From Butyrivibrio sp. NC2007 (GTDB lineage Bacteria > Bacillota > Clostridia > Lachnospirales > Lachnospiraceae): 64,000 nucleotides of DNA. Positions within the stretch are counted from its first letter, which is position 1, and each line of letters opens with the position of its first letter. The notes under the pieces were generated by a model that was not told the DNA's origin, searched no databases, and was given only the letters and a program-made list of their open reading frames with translations. The stretch spans positions 47,066 to 111,065 of the forward strand of contig NZ_ATWY01000016.1 of the NCBI RefSeq assembly GCF_000421405.1, written 5' to 3'. Made by a program: the position numbers and the translations under genes. Shown one piece after another: positions 1-8,194 of the stretch.

Positions 1-390
1 CTCATCTCCTGTCTGCTGATAGATTCCGGCCTTGATATGAAGGCGAAGCCCCTTGTCATGCCTTGCAGAAGCTTCTGAAAGCATGGTAAGCCTGTCCGTT
101 ATTTCTTTTTCATCAAGGGAATTTGCAAGAATAATAAACTGATCACCTGCCGTTCTGGCAATCAGTTCCTCGGGGAAAAGACCTTTTATCTCCCCTGCAA
201 GACCTCTTAGGAATTCATTACCTCCAACAAATCCGTATCTCTGGTTGAAGGATTTGAAATTCATAACATTCAAATAAATGATAACAATGCTGCCTTCAGC
301 AGCTCTTGTTTCATGGCCCTGCAAGTGACTTAAGATTCCGTTCAGATTATAGAGCCCGGTGAGCTCATCGATATTATCGTACTTTTCCAT
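1..390 (-). CDS. Degenerate GGDEF-domain protein, N-terminal part (runs off window)
   Basis: The first 130 residues are visible; the rest lies to the left of the window. It opens directly with a GGDEF-type start (ELTGLYN at about 9-15), so no sensor domain precedes it. The canonical DxDxFK metal site reads NVMNFK, and the signature GGDEF reads AGDQF (RTAGDQFIIL, about residue 77-86). Both metal-binding aspartates of the first motif and the Glu of the second are therefore lost. GGDEF proteins make cyclic di-GMP; this copy probably cannot, and may be a GTP-binding regulatory domain in front of a partner domain such as EAL outside the window (inference). The start is the ATG at 388-390. It lies 63 bp downstream of the truncated MocR gene in the same orientation. 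Confidence 0.8.
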   Translation of the reverse strand, partial: MEKYDNIDELTGLYNLNGILSHLQGHETRAAEGSIVIIYLNVMNFKSFNQRYGFVGGNEFLRGLAGEIKGLFPEELIARTAGDQFIILANSLDEKEITDRLTMLSEASARHDKGLRLHIKAGIYQQTGDE

Positions 391-453
391 TGATCACCTT
401 CGGCATGTGTATGCGACTTGTTATTCAATTATAGCATATTTCTGTACTTCAAA

Positions 454-1539
454 TCATTTATTACGGTTATATCTCCTCACTTTGTTAATGTGTCTTTCAA
501 AGTCTCCGCTGTCGATAAGGCTGGCAATGACAAGCTGGTCAAGTGTCGGCACAGGGCACTCGTAAAACCCGGTCTTATCAGCAAACTCGCCGATCAGATT
601 CTCCGGTAGCACCATATATGCACACCTTGCATAGCTCCCAATAGTCCTGGTAAAGGTGTTGACGTAAATAACTCGCCCCTCCTCATCCAGGGAAAATATG
701 GTTTCTTCAGGCTTACGGCTGGGAGTAAACTCTGACTCAAAGTCATCTTCTATGATGTATCCGCCGTTCTTCCTGCTCCATCTGAGGTACTCCCTCTTCT
801 TGGAAGCAGATGCCGTAACTCCACTGGGGAAGCTCCTGTAAGGGGTTATGTGAAGTATCTGTACATTGCTGTTCCAGAGCTCATCGCTCTCTATTCCGTC
901 GTTTCCAAGCCGCAGCATCTTAAGCCTTGCTCCGCCTGCAGAATATACCTTGGCAATCTTCTGATAGGACGGACTCTCAACGCCATAGAGCACATCCCTT
1001 CCGAAGGTCTGGACAATAAGGCCGTAGAGGTACTCCGCTCCTGCGCCTATTATTATCTGATCAGGAGAGACCTTAAGTCTTCTGGACCGCAGAAGATACC
1101 AGGCAATGGCACTTCTTAGCTCAAACATCCCGTTCTTGGGAGATTTCTGCATCAGATACTCCTCAAACTCTGCGAGAACCTTCCTTACTGTTTTAGCATA
1201 AATTGAGTACGAAAAAACGGGCTCATTGCTAACACTTTGTTCCGGAGCCGGTTCGCGGCGTCTTGGCGCAATAGGCGCAACACTTTCCACCCCCGTATAT
1301 ATGTCGCTGTCATCAAAAGAGACATAGTATCCGCTCTTCTGCTTTGGAACAATGTACCCTTCATCCGAAAGAAGCTCATAGGCATGCTCAACGGTAATGA
1401 CGCTCATGCCCATTGCATCAGCCATTACGCGCTTTGAGGGGAGCTTCGTGCCCACAGGATACGTGCCTTTTATTATGTCTTCCTTAACCTGTTCATAGAT
1501 TCTCAGATAGCGTTTTTCCTTTTCCATAATTTCTCCCAA
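454..1539 (-). CDS. GntR/MocR-family regulator, truncated and lacking the PLP lysine
   Basis: An N-terminal GntR winged helix (about residues 8-75, with LPSKRVMADAMGMS) is followed by an aminotransferase-like fold (about 115-361). MocR/PdxR proteins use this fold to sense pyridoxal phosphate. They are usually about 450-480 residues; this one is 361 and stops inside the C-terminal part (ERHINKVRRYNRNK). The segment that normally carries the Schiff-base lysine (S-x-S-K-type motif) reads NTFTRTIGSY, so lysine is replaced by arginine. The gene is divergent from an ECF transporter S component, the usual position for a vitamin-transport regulator. It may still bind DNA but is unlikely to bind PLP covalently. 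It could be a decaying gene or a repurposed repressor. Only 63 bp separate its stop from the next gene, so the missing C-terminus is not simply in another frame. Confidence 0.8.
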   Translation of the reverse strand: MGEIMEKEKRYLRIYEQVKEDIIKGTYPVGTKLPSKRVMADAMGMSVITVEHAYELLSDEGYIVPKQKSGYYVSFDDSDIYTGVESVAPIAPRRREPAPEQSVSNEPVFSYSIYAKTVRKVLAEFEEYLMQKSPKNGMFELRSAIAWYLLRSRRLKVSPDQIIIGAGAEYLYGLIVQTFGRDVLYGVESPSYQKIAKVYSAGGARLKMLRLGNDGIESDELWNSNVQILHITPYRSFPSGVTASASKKREYLRWSRKNGGYIIEDDFESEFTPSRKPEETIFSLDEEGRVIYVNTFTRTIGSYARCAYMVLPENLIGEFADKTGFYECPVPTLDQLVIASLIDSGDFERHINKVRRYNRNK

Positions 1540-1659
1540 AATCTGGTTATATAAAATAATCCGTTTTTGATATTTTTAATACTATCAGTTTGATGATATA
1601 TTGATTGAAGTTTGTTAGTCAAGACGGAAAAATACTACTATTCGGGAGGAAAAATCATC

Positions 1660-2196
1660 ATGGGGAAGACAGTTTCAGAAAAAGTAACGCTAAAAGAGGT
1701 GAACAAGGTCAGATGGCTGACCGTGACCGCCATATTTATGGCACTTAACATTGCAATGTCAAGCTTTGGCATCACAGTTCCGGGAGGGCATCTGTATCTG
1801 TGCGATCTGATCATATGCACTGCGTCCATCCTTCTTGATCCTCTGGCAGCTTTCATTGTCGGCGGCGTTGGATCGTTTCTTGGGGATATGATCTTCTATC
1901 CGCTTCCGATGTTTGTTTCACTGGTTGTACACGGACTTCAGGCAGCTACCATTTCCTATATGGTTCATAAGGGAAAAGAGTCTTTTGCCAAATCCCTTGT
2001 TGCCACTCTTGTTGGTGCTGTTATAATGGTAGTTGGGTATACGCTAGGCAAGACCTTTGTCTACAGCACATTTGAATACGCTATGATGAAGCTCCCTTAC
2101 GAGATCGCTCAGGCCCTCATCGGCGTTATCGGTTCACTTCTTCTGTGCTACAAGGCTGGTCTTCTTAAGATCTTTAAGAAGATGGAACTTGCTTAA
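1660..2196 (+). CDS. ECF transporter S component, possibly for vitamin B6
   Basis: A 178-residue, strongly hydrophobic membrane protein with about five or six helices. It has the look of the substrate-binding S subunit of energy-coupling-factor vitamin transporters: a conserved LTVTAIFMALNIAMSSFGI first helix and PLAAFIVGGVGSFLGD. S components capture the vitamin and dock to a shared EcfAAT module encoded elsewhere. The start is set by GGGAGGA at about 1644-1650 before the ATG at 1660; the longer frame from 1612 has no such site. The divergent MocR-type gene suggests pyridoxine or pyridoxal as substrate, but that is inference from context. The next gene follows after 32 bp in the same direction. 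Confidence 0.75.
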   Translation: MGKTVSEKVTLKEVNKVRWLTVTAIFMALNIAMSSFGITVPGGHLYLCDLIICTASILLDPLAAFIVGGVGSFLGDMIFYPLPMFVSLVVHGLQAATISYMVHKGKESFAKSLVATLVGAVIMVVGYTLGKTFVYSTFEYAMMKLPYEIAQALIGVIGSLLLCYKAGLLKIFKKMELA

Positions 2197-2228
2197 CTAT
2201 AGAACATTATCAAAGGCAGGCGATATAA

Positions 2229-2792
2229 ATGAATTATTCAGAAGTAAAGGCCCAGGCAAGGCAGGCAATAACAGAGATTTTGGAGAGTGCCAGGCTACGG
2301 GAGGGTTCCATTTTCGTAATCGGCTGTTCCTCCAGCGAGATCCTCGGAGATCAAATCGGCACAGCCACAAACCTCGATTCCGCAAATGCAGTATTTGATG
2401 GTATCATCCCTGTTCTCAAGGACAGAGGCATATTTGCAGCAGCTCAGTGCTGTGAGCATTTAAACAGAGCCCTTGTAGTAGAAAGAGCCTGTATGGACAA
2501 ATACGGATTTGAGCAGGTAAATGCAATACCACAGCCCAATCACGCAGGCGGAGCCTTCGGGACCGTATGCTATGAGAGATTCGATGATCCGGTACTTGTA
2601 GAAGATATCGGTGGCAGAGCCGATGCAGGAATAGACATAGGCGGAACCATGATAGGAATGCACATGCACGCAGTTGCAGTTCCCATGAGAATATCACTTC
2701 GCAAGATTGGTGAAGCCCCCATTATTTGCGCACGTCACAGGCCCAAATACGTAGGCGGACAAAGAGCCATCTACGACCAGAACTTAATATAA
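2229..2792 (+). CDS. YwlG / TIGR01440 (DUF436) family protein
   Basis: 187 residues matching the conserved YwlG family of Firmicutes, whose biochemical role I do not know. Recognisable family features are the GCSSSEILGDQIG segment (about 32-44), QCCEHLNRALVVE (about 75-87) and the C-terminal GIDIGGTMIGMHMHAVAVP (about 139-157). Length is normal. It follows the ECF S component closely and probably shares its transcript. It is closed by a hairpin terminator 7-45 bp downstream. The protein is soluble, with no signal peptide or membrane segment. Confidence 0.8.
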   Translation: MNYSEVKAQARQAITEILESARLREGSIFVIGCSSSEILGDQIGTATNLDSANAVFDGIIPVLKDRGIFAAAQCCEHLNRALVVERACMDKYGFEQVNAIPQPNHAGGAFGTVCYERFDDPVLVEDIGGRADAGIDIGGTMIGMHMHAVAVPMRISLRKIGEAPIICARHRPKYVGGQRAIYDQNLI

Positions 2793-2798
2793 ACAAAT

Positions 2799-2840
2799 AA
2801 AAAGCTCCCATCGGAATCACTCCAATGAGAGCTTTTATGT
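2799..2840. terminator. Bidirectional hairpin terminator
   Basis: AAAAGCTCCCATCGGA faces TCCAATGAGAGCTTTT across a short loop. Each strand ends in a T-run. It separates the convergent YwlG-family gene and the chemoreceptor gene and can serve both. Confidence 0.75.
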
Positions 2841-2852
2841 TTCTTCTGCAGG

Positions 2853-4613
2853 TTAAAGCGTTACGAATTTCTGCGTAGTATCGCTAAGCTGCTCTGTAAC
2901 CTCATTATTCTTATCAATAGCTTCTGTAATCTTCTTGATACCACCTACAATTTCCTGAGAGCTCTCAGCCGACTGCGAAATTGCTTGCGAACTCTCCACA
3001 ACGGAAGTACTGATGAGCTGAACAGACTCAACCATCTCAGTCATTATATCATTAAGGTTTTCAGCTTTGTTATTGAAGCTTCCAAGCATTTCTTCCATAA
3101 TATCCGCTGTATGCTCGTACTTTTCTCCTGTAGCAACAAACTCATCATAGTCACTTATAACCTGACCGTTGATGTAATCAAGTACTGCCTGAGCATTCTT
3201 GGCCAGATTATTAACCGCTTCGGTAACTTCGTTACTGATAACCTGGATATTTCCGGCTGTCTGCCTGCTGTTATCGGCAAGAGCACTGATTTCGGTTGCA
3301 ACAACCGAGAATCCCTTTCCTGCTTCTCCGGCTCTTGCAGCCTCAATTGAAGCATTGAGTGCAAGTAGATTTGTCTGGCCTGCAATATCAAGGATAACCT
3401 TTGTAAGCTCATTGATCTGCGCAACCTTTTCGGACTCATGCACCGATTCCATAAGCGTTGCGGAGAGGTTTTCCACCTGTTCTCCTGCTTCTGCCTTTTT
3501 CTTGATCACTCTGGCCTTAAGTTCATCGGCCTCAGCCTTGATATCTCCCGCTGTCCTGGTACCTTCCGTTGCCTGATCAGCAATTTCCTGTGCAGCATTC
3601 TTAACGCTCTCAACTGATTCATTGATATGCGAAACGTTTCCTGATACGGTTTCCATGCTTGCGGAAAGCTCTTCAAGAGCAGCTGAAGTATTGGTCACGT
3701 TATCATCTGCGACACGAAGCTGTGACACCACTTCCTCCGAAGATTCTGTCAGAACTATCGATCCGTCCTTTACATCTTTCATGATTCCCTGGAGAGTCTC
3801 TATAAAGTGGTTGACACCCGTAGTTATATACAAAAGCTCTGATCTGGCTTTAGTCCTTATCCTGGCTGTAAGATCACCTCTGCCTTCTTCAATGTTTGAA
3901 ATAATGACATTAACTTCATCCGAGATGCTTCTGATCTTCTTAACAATATTCTTGTAGCTGATAAGGAAGCTGAAAATGATCAGCGCTATAATTACAATAA
4001 TGCCGATGGCAGCCGTCACCTGTCCGGAATTAAACAGTGCCTGCATCTTCTGAGTCGTAGCTGATGCAGACTCATTTATTGCCTCATCAAGAATATTTGT
4101 GGAGTGGAAAATAGCAACCTTTTGAATCTCGGCTTTATCAAAAAGAATGGAATAAGCAGAATCCTTGTCTCCCGAATCACACTTAGTCATGGAAGAATCT
4201 ATAAACTTACTCATTCTCTGATATTGCCCTCTGATCTCACTCATCTGGGCAATTGCCTTTTCATTCCCAATTGTCTGGAAGTCATTTTCCAGTGCAGATA
4301 TATCTTCTTCAATGGTAGCCTTAACAGCATTTATCTGCGGCAGTAATGCCTGTTTGGTCTCATCAGCAGAGGCAGCCACATAACCGGTTGTCTGGTCATA
4401 CAAAGACATGACGTCGTTCTTAAGCATAGCTTCATGCTGTGTAAGTGTCATCATGGTTTTAAACATTGAGATACTGCTGCTTGTAGAGGTATCCATCGAT
4501 GACATGACAAAGGACATTACAATGACAAAAGCGATCAAAATGGCCACATTTGCAACTGCTATCTGGAACATAATAGAATTGATTTTTTTCACTTTGATTT
4601 TTTCTTCTCTCAT
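2853..4613 (-). CDS. Methyl-accepting chemotaxis protein
   Basis: A transmembrane chemoreceptor of 586 residues. One membrane helix lies at about 14-36. An extracytoplasmic helical domain of about 155 residues (four-helix-bundle type) follows. A second membrane helix lies at about 195-217, then a HAMP linker and a long coiled-coil signalling domain. The conserved hairpin tip ([20 protein letters not shown]) is present and would contact CheA/CheW. GGAGGGG before the ATG at 4611-4613 fixes the start at MREEK; a longer frame begins 13 codons earlier. It lies 10 bp after a sugar-binding lipoprotein gene in the same transcript. No ABC permease is nearby, which suggests that the binding protein presents its ligand to this receptor. 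Confidence 0.93.
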   Translation of the reverse strand: MREEKIKVKKINSIMFQIAVANVAILIAFVIVMSFVMSSMDTSTSSSISMFKTMMTLTQHEAMLKNDVMSLYDQTTGYVAASADETKQALLPQINAVKATIEEDISALENDFQTIGNEKAIAQMSEIRGQYQRMSKFIDSSMTKCDSGDKDSAYSILFDKAEIQKVAIFHSTNILDEAINESASATTQKMQALFNSGQVTAAIGIIVIIALIIFSFLISYKNIVKKIRSISDEVNVIISNIEEGRGDLTARIRTKARSELLYITTGVNHFIETLQGIMKDVKDGSIVLTESSEEVVSQLRVADDNVTNTSAALEELSASMETVSGNVSHINESVESVKNAAQEIADQATEGTRTAGDIKAEADELKARVIKKKAEAGEQVENLSATLMESVHESEKVAQINELTKVILDIAGQTNLLALNASIEAARAGEAGKGFSVVATEISALADNSRQTAGNIQVISNEVTEAVNNLAKNAQAVLDYINGQVISDYDEFVATGEKYEHTADIMEEMLGSFNNKAENLNDIMTEMVESVQLISTSVVESSQAISQSAESSQEIVGGIKKITEAIDKNNEVTEQLSDTTQKFVTL

Positions 4614-4623
4614 GCTCCCCTCC

Positions 4624-5916
4624 TTATAATTTCGAATACCATTCTGTGGCAACTTTCTTGAACTCTTTTACAAAGCCGGATACATCAAGTTCACCCTTTG
4701 CAAATTTCTGATACACAAACGACAATCCCTTCTGCCCCAGACCCTCAGTCATTTCCATCCAATGCCAGCTGGAGGTCTTTCCCGATGAAATGTAACTTGA
4801 AATTACAGGAGCAAACGGATCGGAAGCCACATATTTACAGTCTACAAAGGGACTTACGAAACCGGCTTGTTCAACCAGTATCTGCTGTGCGCTATCCTCA
4901 GAGCACCACTGAAGGAACGCCAAAGCCGCATCAACATTGCCTTCCTTTGGTACCGCCCACCAGTTGGGTGCGCTTGTAAGAATTGTATCCATCCCATCTT
5001 CAAATGCATATGGCACCATACCCACTTCAAAGCTTCCTGCCTTAGCATAGTCATCTGAACCTGAAAGAGTTGCTCCTATCCAGGAACCCTGAGTAACAAA
5101 TGCATATTTACCAGCAGCAAACCCAGCCACCTGATCATCATATGTTCCGCTTACAAGAAGATCCGGATCTGAGTACTCATTGAAAAGACCTATCATCTCT
5201 GCGTAGTGCGTAAGACGATTTTCATCCACACCGCCGCCATTAGACATCAGGTCAATATAGGTAGTATCCGATCTTGAAAGGCCCGAATCGATATAAGCTC
5301 CTGTCAGGTGGTTACCTGCTGACCATCCAAGATTTTCCGGCTCAGCAGAATAGCCGATCACTGCCTTAAGACCAAGCTGTTCTTTTTTAGCATCGATAGT
5401 CTCAAAGGCTTTTTTCATGGCGTCAGGACCTGTTATTGAAGCCGGATCTACACCGGCTTTTGTAAGAATGTCTTTATTATAAGCAAGTCCAATAGCCTCT
5501 GTTGTATATGGAAATCCTAAAGTTCCGTATGTCGAATCTTTATAAGCAGCATCGGTTCTTGATGCCCACGCCTGATCGCTCATATCTACGAGAAGGCCTT
5601 CCCAGTTTCCAAATCCCGAAGACTCGCAAGCTATAATATCAGGCATCTGATCTGACAAATAATATCCTTTGAGGGTAGCCTGCGCATCAACACCACTCTG
5701 CACAGTCATTATATTGACCTTTACCCCCGTATCCTTCTCATATTGCTGAGCAAGGGCCTCCAATTGGCTTGCGACCTCACTCTTGATATTTAATAAAGAG
5801 ATAGAGCTGACACTTTCAGTGGTATCTGCTTCTATCTCTTTATTTTGTCCGCAGCCTGACAATATGCAAGTTAGCATGATCACCAGCGCCAGCGATAAAC
5901 TATAAAGTTTTTTCAT
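4624..5916 (-). CDS. Extracellular sugar-binding lipoprotein (family 1 solute-binding protein)
   Basis: 430 residues with a lipoprotein signal peptide ending ILSGC (Cys about 22), then an extracellular solute-binding fold of the ABC sugar-import type. The tract resembles carbohydrate-binding proteins: [21 protein letters not shown] hinge, W-rich [20 protein letters not shown] near 310-330, and WHWMEM near the C-terminus. The start MKKLYS at 5914-5916 has AAAGGA eight bases upstream; the ATG three codons earlier abuts that site and is unlikely. No permease or ATPase gene lies beside it. The next gene in the transcript is a chemoreceptor, so its job is probably chemosensing rather than uptake (inference). 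Confidence 0.88.
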   Translation of the reverse strand: MKKLYSLSLALVIMLTCILSGCGQNKEIEADTTESVSSISLLNIKSEVASQLEALAQQYEKDTGVKVNIMTVQSGVDAQATLKGYYLSDQMPDIIACESSGFGNWEGLLVDMSDQAWASRTDAAYKDSTYGTLGFPYTTEAIGLAYNKDILTKAGVDPASITGPDAMKKAFETIDAKKEQLGLKAVIGYSAEPENLGWSAGNHLTGAYIDSGLSRSDTTYIDLMSNGGGVDENRLTHYAEMIGLFNEYSDPDLLVSGTYDDQVAGFAAGKYAFVTQGSWIGATLSGSDDYAKAGSFEVGMVPYAFEDGMDTILTSAPNWWAVPKEGNVDAALAFLQWCSEDSAQQILVEQAGFVSPFVDCKYVASDPFAPVISSYISSGKTSSWHWMEMTEGLGQKGLSFVYQKFAKGELDVSGFVKEFKKVATEWYSKL

Positions 5917-6038
5917 AGCGCGCATCCTTTCTTTTCACAAAACAAACCAAGGGGTGTACATATAAATTGTACGTTATTGCGCGCATATAATCATGTTTTT
6001 TGAGTTTATTTAATCCATTTTTAACACATTTATAAATA

Positions 6039-7217
6039 TTAGTGGTGGAAAAGACGAAGGCCTGTGAATGCCATAACCATGTCGTGGCTGTTAGCAGCTT
6101 CTATTACATTGTCGTCTCTTACTGAACCTCCGGGCTGAGCAACATATTTAACACCGCTTCTGAATGCTCTCTCGATGTTATCTCCAAATGGGAAAAACGC
6201 ATCTGAGCCAAGAGCTACATCTGTATTTTTATTCAGCCAGGCTCTCTTTTCCTCAGCTGTGAATACAGGTGGCTGCTCCTTGAAGATGTTCTGCCACTTG
6301 CCGTCTGCAAGTACGTCCATGTAGTCCTCGCCGATGTAGAGATCGATGGAATTGTCTCTGTCAGGGCGCTTGATGGAATCAAGGAAAGGAAGATTCAGAA
6401 CCTGAGGTGCCTGACGAAGGAACCAGTTATCTGCCTTGTTTCCTGCAAGTCTTGTGCAGTGGATTCTGGACTGCTGTCCTGCTCCGATACCGATGGCCGC
6501 TCCGCCCTTTACGTAGCAAACAGAGTTTGACTGTGTGTACTTAAGGGTGATAAGAGCAATCTTGAGGTCGATGAGTGCTGCCTCAGGAAGGTCCTTGTTA
6601 TCTGTAACGATGTTCTCAAACATCTTGTTGTCTATCTCAATGAAGTTGTGACCCTGCTCGAAGGTGATACCGAAAACCTGCTTCTTCTCGATATCCTCGG
6701 GAACATAACTTGGGTCAACCTTGATAACTGCGTAGTTTCCGCCCTTCTTAGCCTTTAAGATCTCAAGAGCCTCGTCTGTATAGCCGGGAGCAATGATACC
6801 GTCGGAAACTTCTCTTTTAACAAGACGAGCTGTATCAGCATCGCACTCATCTGAAAGAGAAATGAAATCACCAAAGGATGACATTCTGTCTGCGCCACGT
6901 GCTCTTGCGTAAGCGTTTGCAAGAGGGCTGAGTTCTCCAAGATCCTCTACCCAGTAGATCTTCTTCTCGATATCTGTAAGAGGTGTTCCTACTGCTGCGC
7001 CGGCAGGTGATACATGCTTGAAAGATGTAGCTGCAGGAAGTCCTGTTGCCTTCTTAAGCTCAGAAACAAGCTGCCAGCCGTTTAATGCATCAAGAAGGTT
7101 GATGTATCCGGGACGACCGTTAAGTACCTCAATTGGAAGGTCTGCGCCGTTTTCCATATATACACGTGAAGGCTTCTGGTTAGGGTTGCATCCGTATTTT
7201 AACTGAATCTCGTTCAT
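6039..7217 (-). CDS. AICAR formyltransferase, stand-alone form
   Basis: 392 residues forming only the transformylase part of PurH. It converts AICAR plus 10-formyl-tetrahydrofolate to FAICAR, the penultimate step of IMP synthesis. The active-site Lys-His pair is in SFKHVSPAGAAVG (about 66-78). Other family blocks are SFGDFISLSD and YTQSNSVCYVKGGAAIGIGAGQQSRIH. The PurH cyclohydrolase domain is absent, and a separate PurO gene lies immediately upstream. The start MNEIQ at 7215-7217 follows GAAGGAGGAG; the stop of purO (TAA) is one base before the ATG, so the genes are translationally coupled. Both lie behind a ZTP riboswitch. Confidence 0.92.
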   Translation of the reverse strand: MNEIQLKYGCNPNQKPSRVYMENGADLPIEVLNGRPGYINLLDALNGWQLVSELKKATGLPAATSFKHVSPAGAAVGTPLTDIEKKIYWVEDLGELSPLANAYARARGADRMSSFGDFISLSDECDADTARLVKREVSDGIIAPGYTDEALEILKAKKGGNYAVIKVDPSYVPEDIEKKQVFGITFEQGHNFIEIDNKMFENIVTDNKDLPEAALIDLKIALITLKYTQSNSVCYVKGGAAIGIGAGQQSRIHCTRLAGNKADNWFLRQAPQVLNLPFLDSIKRPDRDNSIDLYIGEDYMDVLADGKWQNIFKEQPPVFTAEEKRAWLNKNTDVALGSDAFFPFGDNIERAFRSGVKYVAQPGGSVRDDNVIEAANSHDMVMAFTGLRLFHH

Positions 7218-7218
7218 C

Positions 7219-7941
7219 TTATTTCTCCTCCTTCTTGAAGTTCTTGTTGTAGATCCTTGTCTCTTTTGCTCCTGTTGCGATATCGATATATCTTGTGAAA
7301 AGAGATACCTTGTTATCTGCGTTAAGTGCTGTCCAAACATCATCTGTGAACTTGTTGATATCGCCTGAGATATTCACCTGTGTAGGTTCTCCCTCAAAGC
7401 TTGGAAGCGGATTGCCATCGCCCTGGTAGGTGTGGATGAAGTATCCCTCTCCGGCCTTGGGATTCTCGTATGTGTAAGTAAATCTCTGGCATGATGACGG
7501 ATCGCCGTGGTTACTCTTAAGGATTGAAAGAGCAAAGTCATATTTTCCGCCCTTAACGTTCATGATGCCTGAAATTCTGGGTGTGTAGTTAGGAGCATCG
7601 GGCTCGAACTCTCTTGTTCTGAGTGACTCCTCAAAGCTCTGTCCAGCCTGCATAAGCTCGTAAATTGTATCTGTCTGATCACCGTTTGTAACAATGGTTG
7701 ATGTTCCGCGAACACGAACAGGTGCATAGATGATAAGGCTTGGGTCCTCCATCTTGGACTCATCGAAAGCCTGGGTGCGGATTCCGTCTCCATCCTCTAC
7801 GAATACTCTGTTTCTTGAGTTCTCGCTTCTTCCCATAATGAAGTATGCGCAAACTGCATACTTGCCATCCTCGGATGTGCCAAGGATGATGCCCCTTCCC
7901 GGATAGGTAGTGCTGCTAAGTTCTTCTTTGAGATTAAACAT
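7219..7941 (-). CDS. purO: IMP cyclohydrolase, archaeal PurO type
   Basis: 240 residues that close the ring of FAICAR to give IMP. The sequence begins with the PurO-like YPGRGIILGTSEDGKYAVCAYFIMGRSENSRNRVF pattern (quoted here in part: GRSENSRNRVFVEDGDGIRT) and continues with NYTPRISGIMNV and SSCQRFTYTYENP. PurO was first described in archaea; in this group it replaces the N-terminal half of bifunctional PurH. GGAGGA precedes the ATG at 7939-7941. The leader carries a ZTP riboswitch with terminator and then two matching hairpins. The gene is coupled to the AICAR formyltransferase gene that follows. Confidence 0.88.
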   Translation of the reverse strand: MFNLKEELSSTTYPGRGIILGTSEDGKYAVCAYFIMGRSENSRNRVFVEDGDGIRTQAFDESKMEDPSLIIYAPVRVRGTSTIVTNGDQTDTIYELMQAGQSFEESLRTREFEPDAPNYTPRISGIMNVKGGKYDFALSILKSNHGDPSSCQRFTYTYENPKAGEGYFIHTYQGDGNPLPSFEGEPTQVNISGDINKFTDDVWTALNADNKVSLFTRYIDIATGAKETRIYNKNFKKEEK

Positions 7942-7966
7942 TTGTCCTCCTTCTCCTTGTCCCGCT

Positions 7967-8041
7967 GCACTAAACTCGAAAATACCTCGTTAAGTGCACG
8001 TGACTGGTTCGCACTAGGCTCGACAATACCTCACCAAGTGC
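7967..8041 (-). ncRNA. Tandem covarying hairpins in the purO leader
   Basis: Two 31-base hairpins (8011-8041 and 7967-7997) start 44 bases apart, between the riboswitch terminator and the purO ribosome site. On the minus strand each reads GCACT at the outside, a T-T mismatch, three covarying pairs and a conserved 13-base loop, GAGGTATT(G/T)TCGA. The inner stem pairs are GG/CC plus T-G in one copy and AA/TT plus C-G in the other, so pairing is kept while sequence changes. That argues for an RNA or cruciform structure. I do not recognise the family. It could be a repeated palindromic element or an additional regulatory RNA. Confidence 0.6.
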
Positions 8042-8048
8042 TCTACAC

Positions 8049-8152
8049 AAAAAACCGCCTGAGCATGCCACTAAAAGCGGTTGCCCAGGCGGTCGACTGT
8101 TCAAAATTATTATCTGTACTCCCATGTGGTTACCCACTTATCCGCCAGTTGT
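8049..8152 (-). promoter_or_regulatory. ZTP (pfl) riboswitch with terminator platform
   Basis: Reading the minus strand, the first domain is ACTGGCGG...GTGGGTAACCACATGGGAG (about 8148-8115). It is followed after a linker by CCGCCTGGGCA (8092-8082), the hallmark 3' domain of ZTP/pfl RNAs. The same CCGCCTGGGCA can instead pair with TGCTCAGGCGG (8065-8055), which is followed by six Ts, a textbook intrinsic terminator. Known ZTP riboswitches bind ZMP/ZTP, the AICAR nucleotide, and switch on purine and one-carbon genes by preventing that terminator. Here the downstream gene pair consumes AICAR itself, which fits exactly. Confidence 0.93.
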
Positions 8153-8164
8153 ACAGACACATAT

Positions 8165-8193
8165 AACATACACTTTTGAGGCCAAAATTTCAA
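8165..8193 (-). promoter_or_regulatory. Likely promoter of the purO transcript
   Basis: On the minus strand TTGAAA (8193-8188) and TATGTT (8170-8165) are separated by 17 bases. Predicted transcription starts near 8158, just ahead of the riboswitch aptamer. The site lies against the 3' end of the kinase gene. Confidence 0.5.
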
Positions 8194-8194
8194 G

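Noticed and set aside
1540..1659. Riboswitch before the ECF transporter gene
   Set aside because: The region is AT-rich and I find no conserved TPP, FMN, THF or other vitamin riboswitch core.
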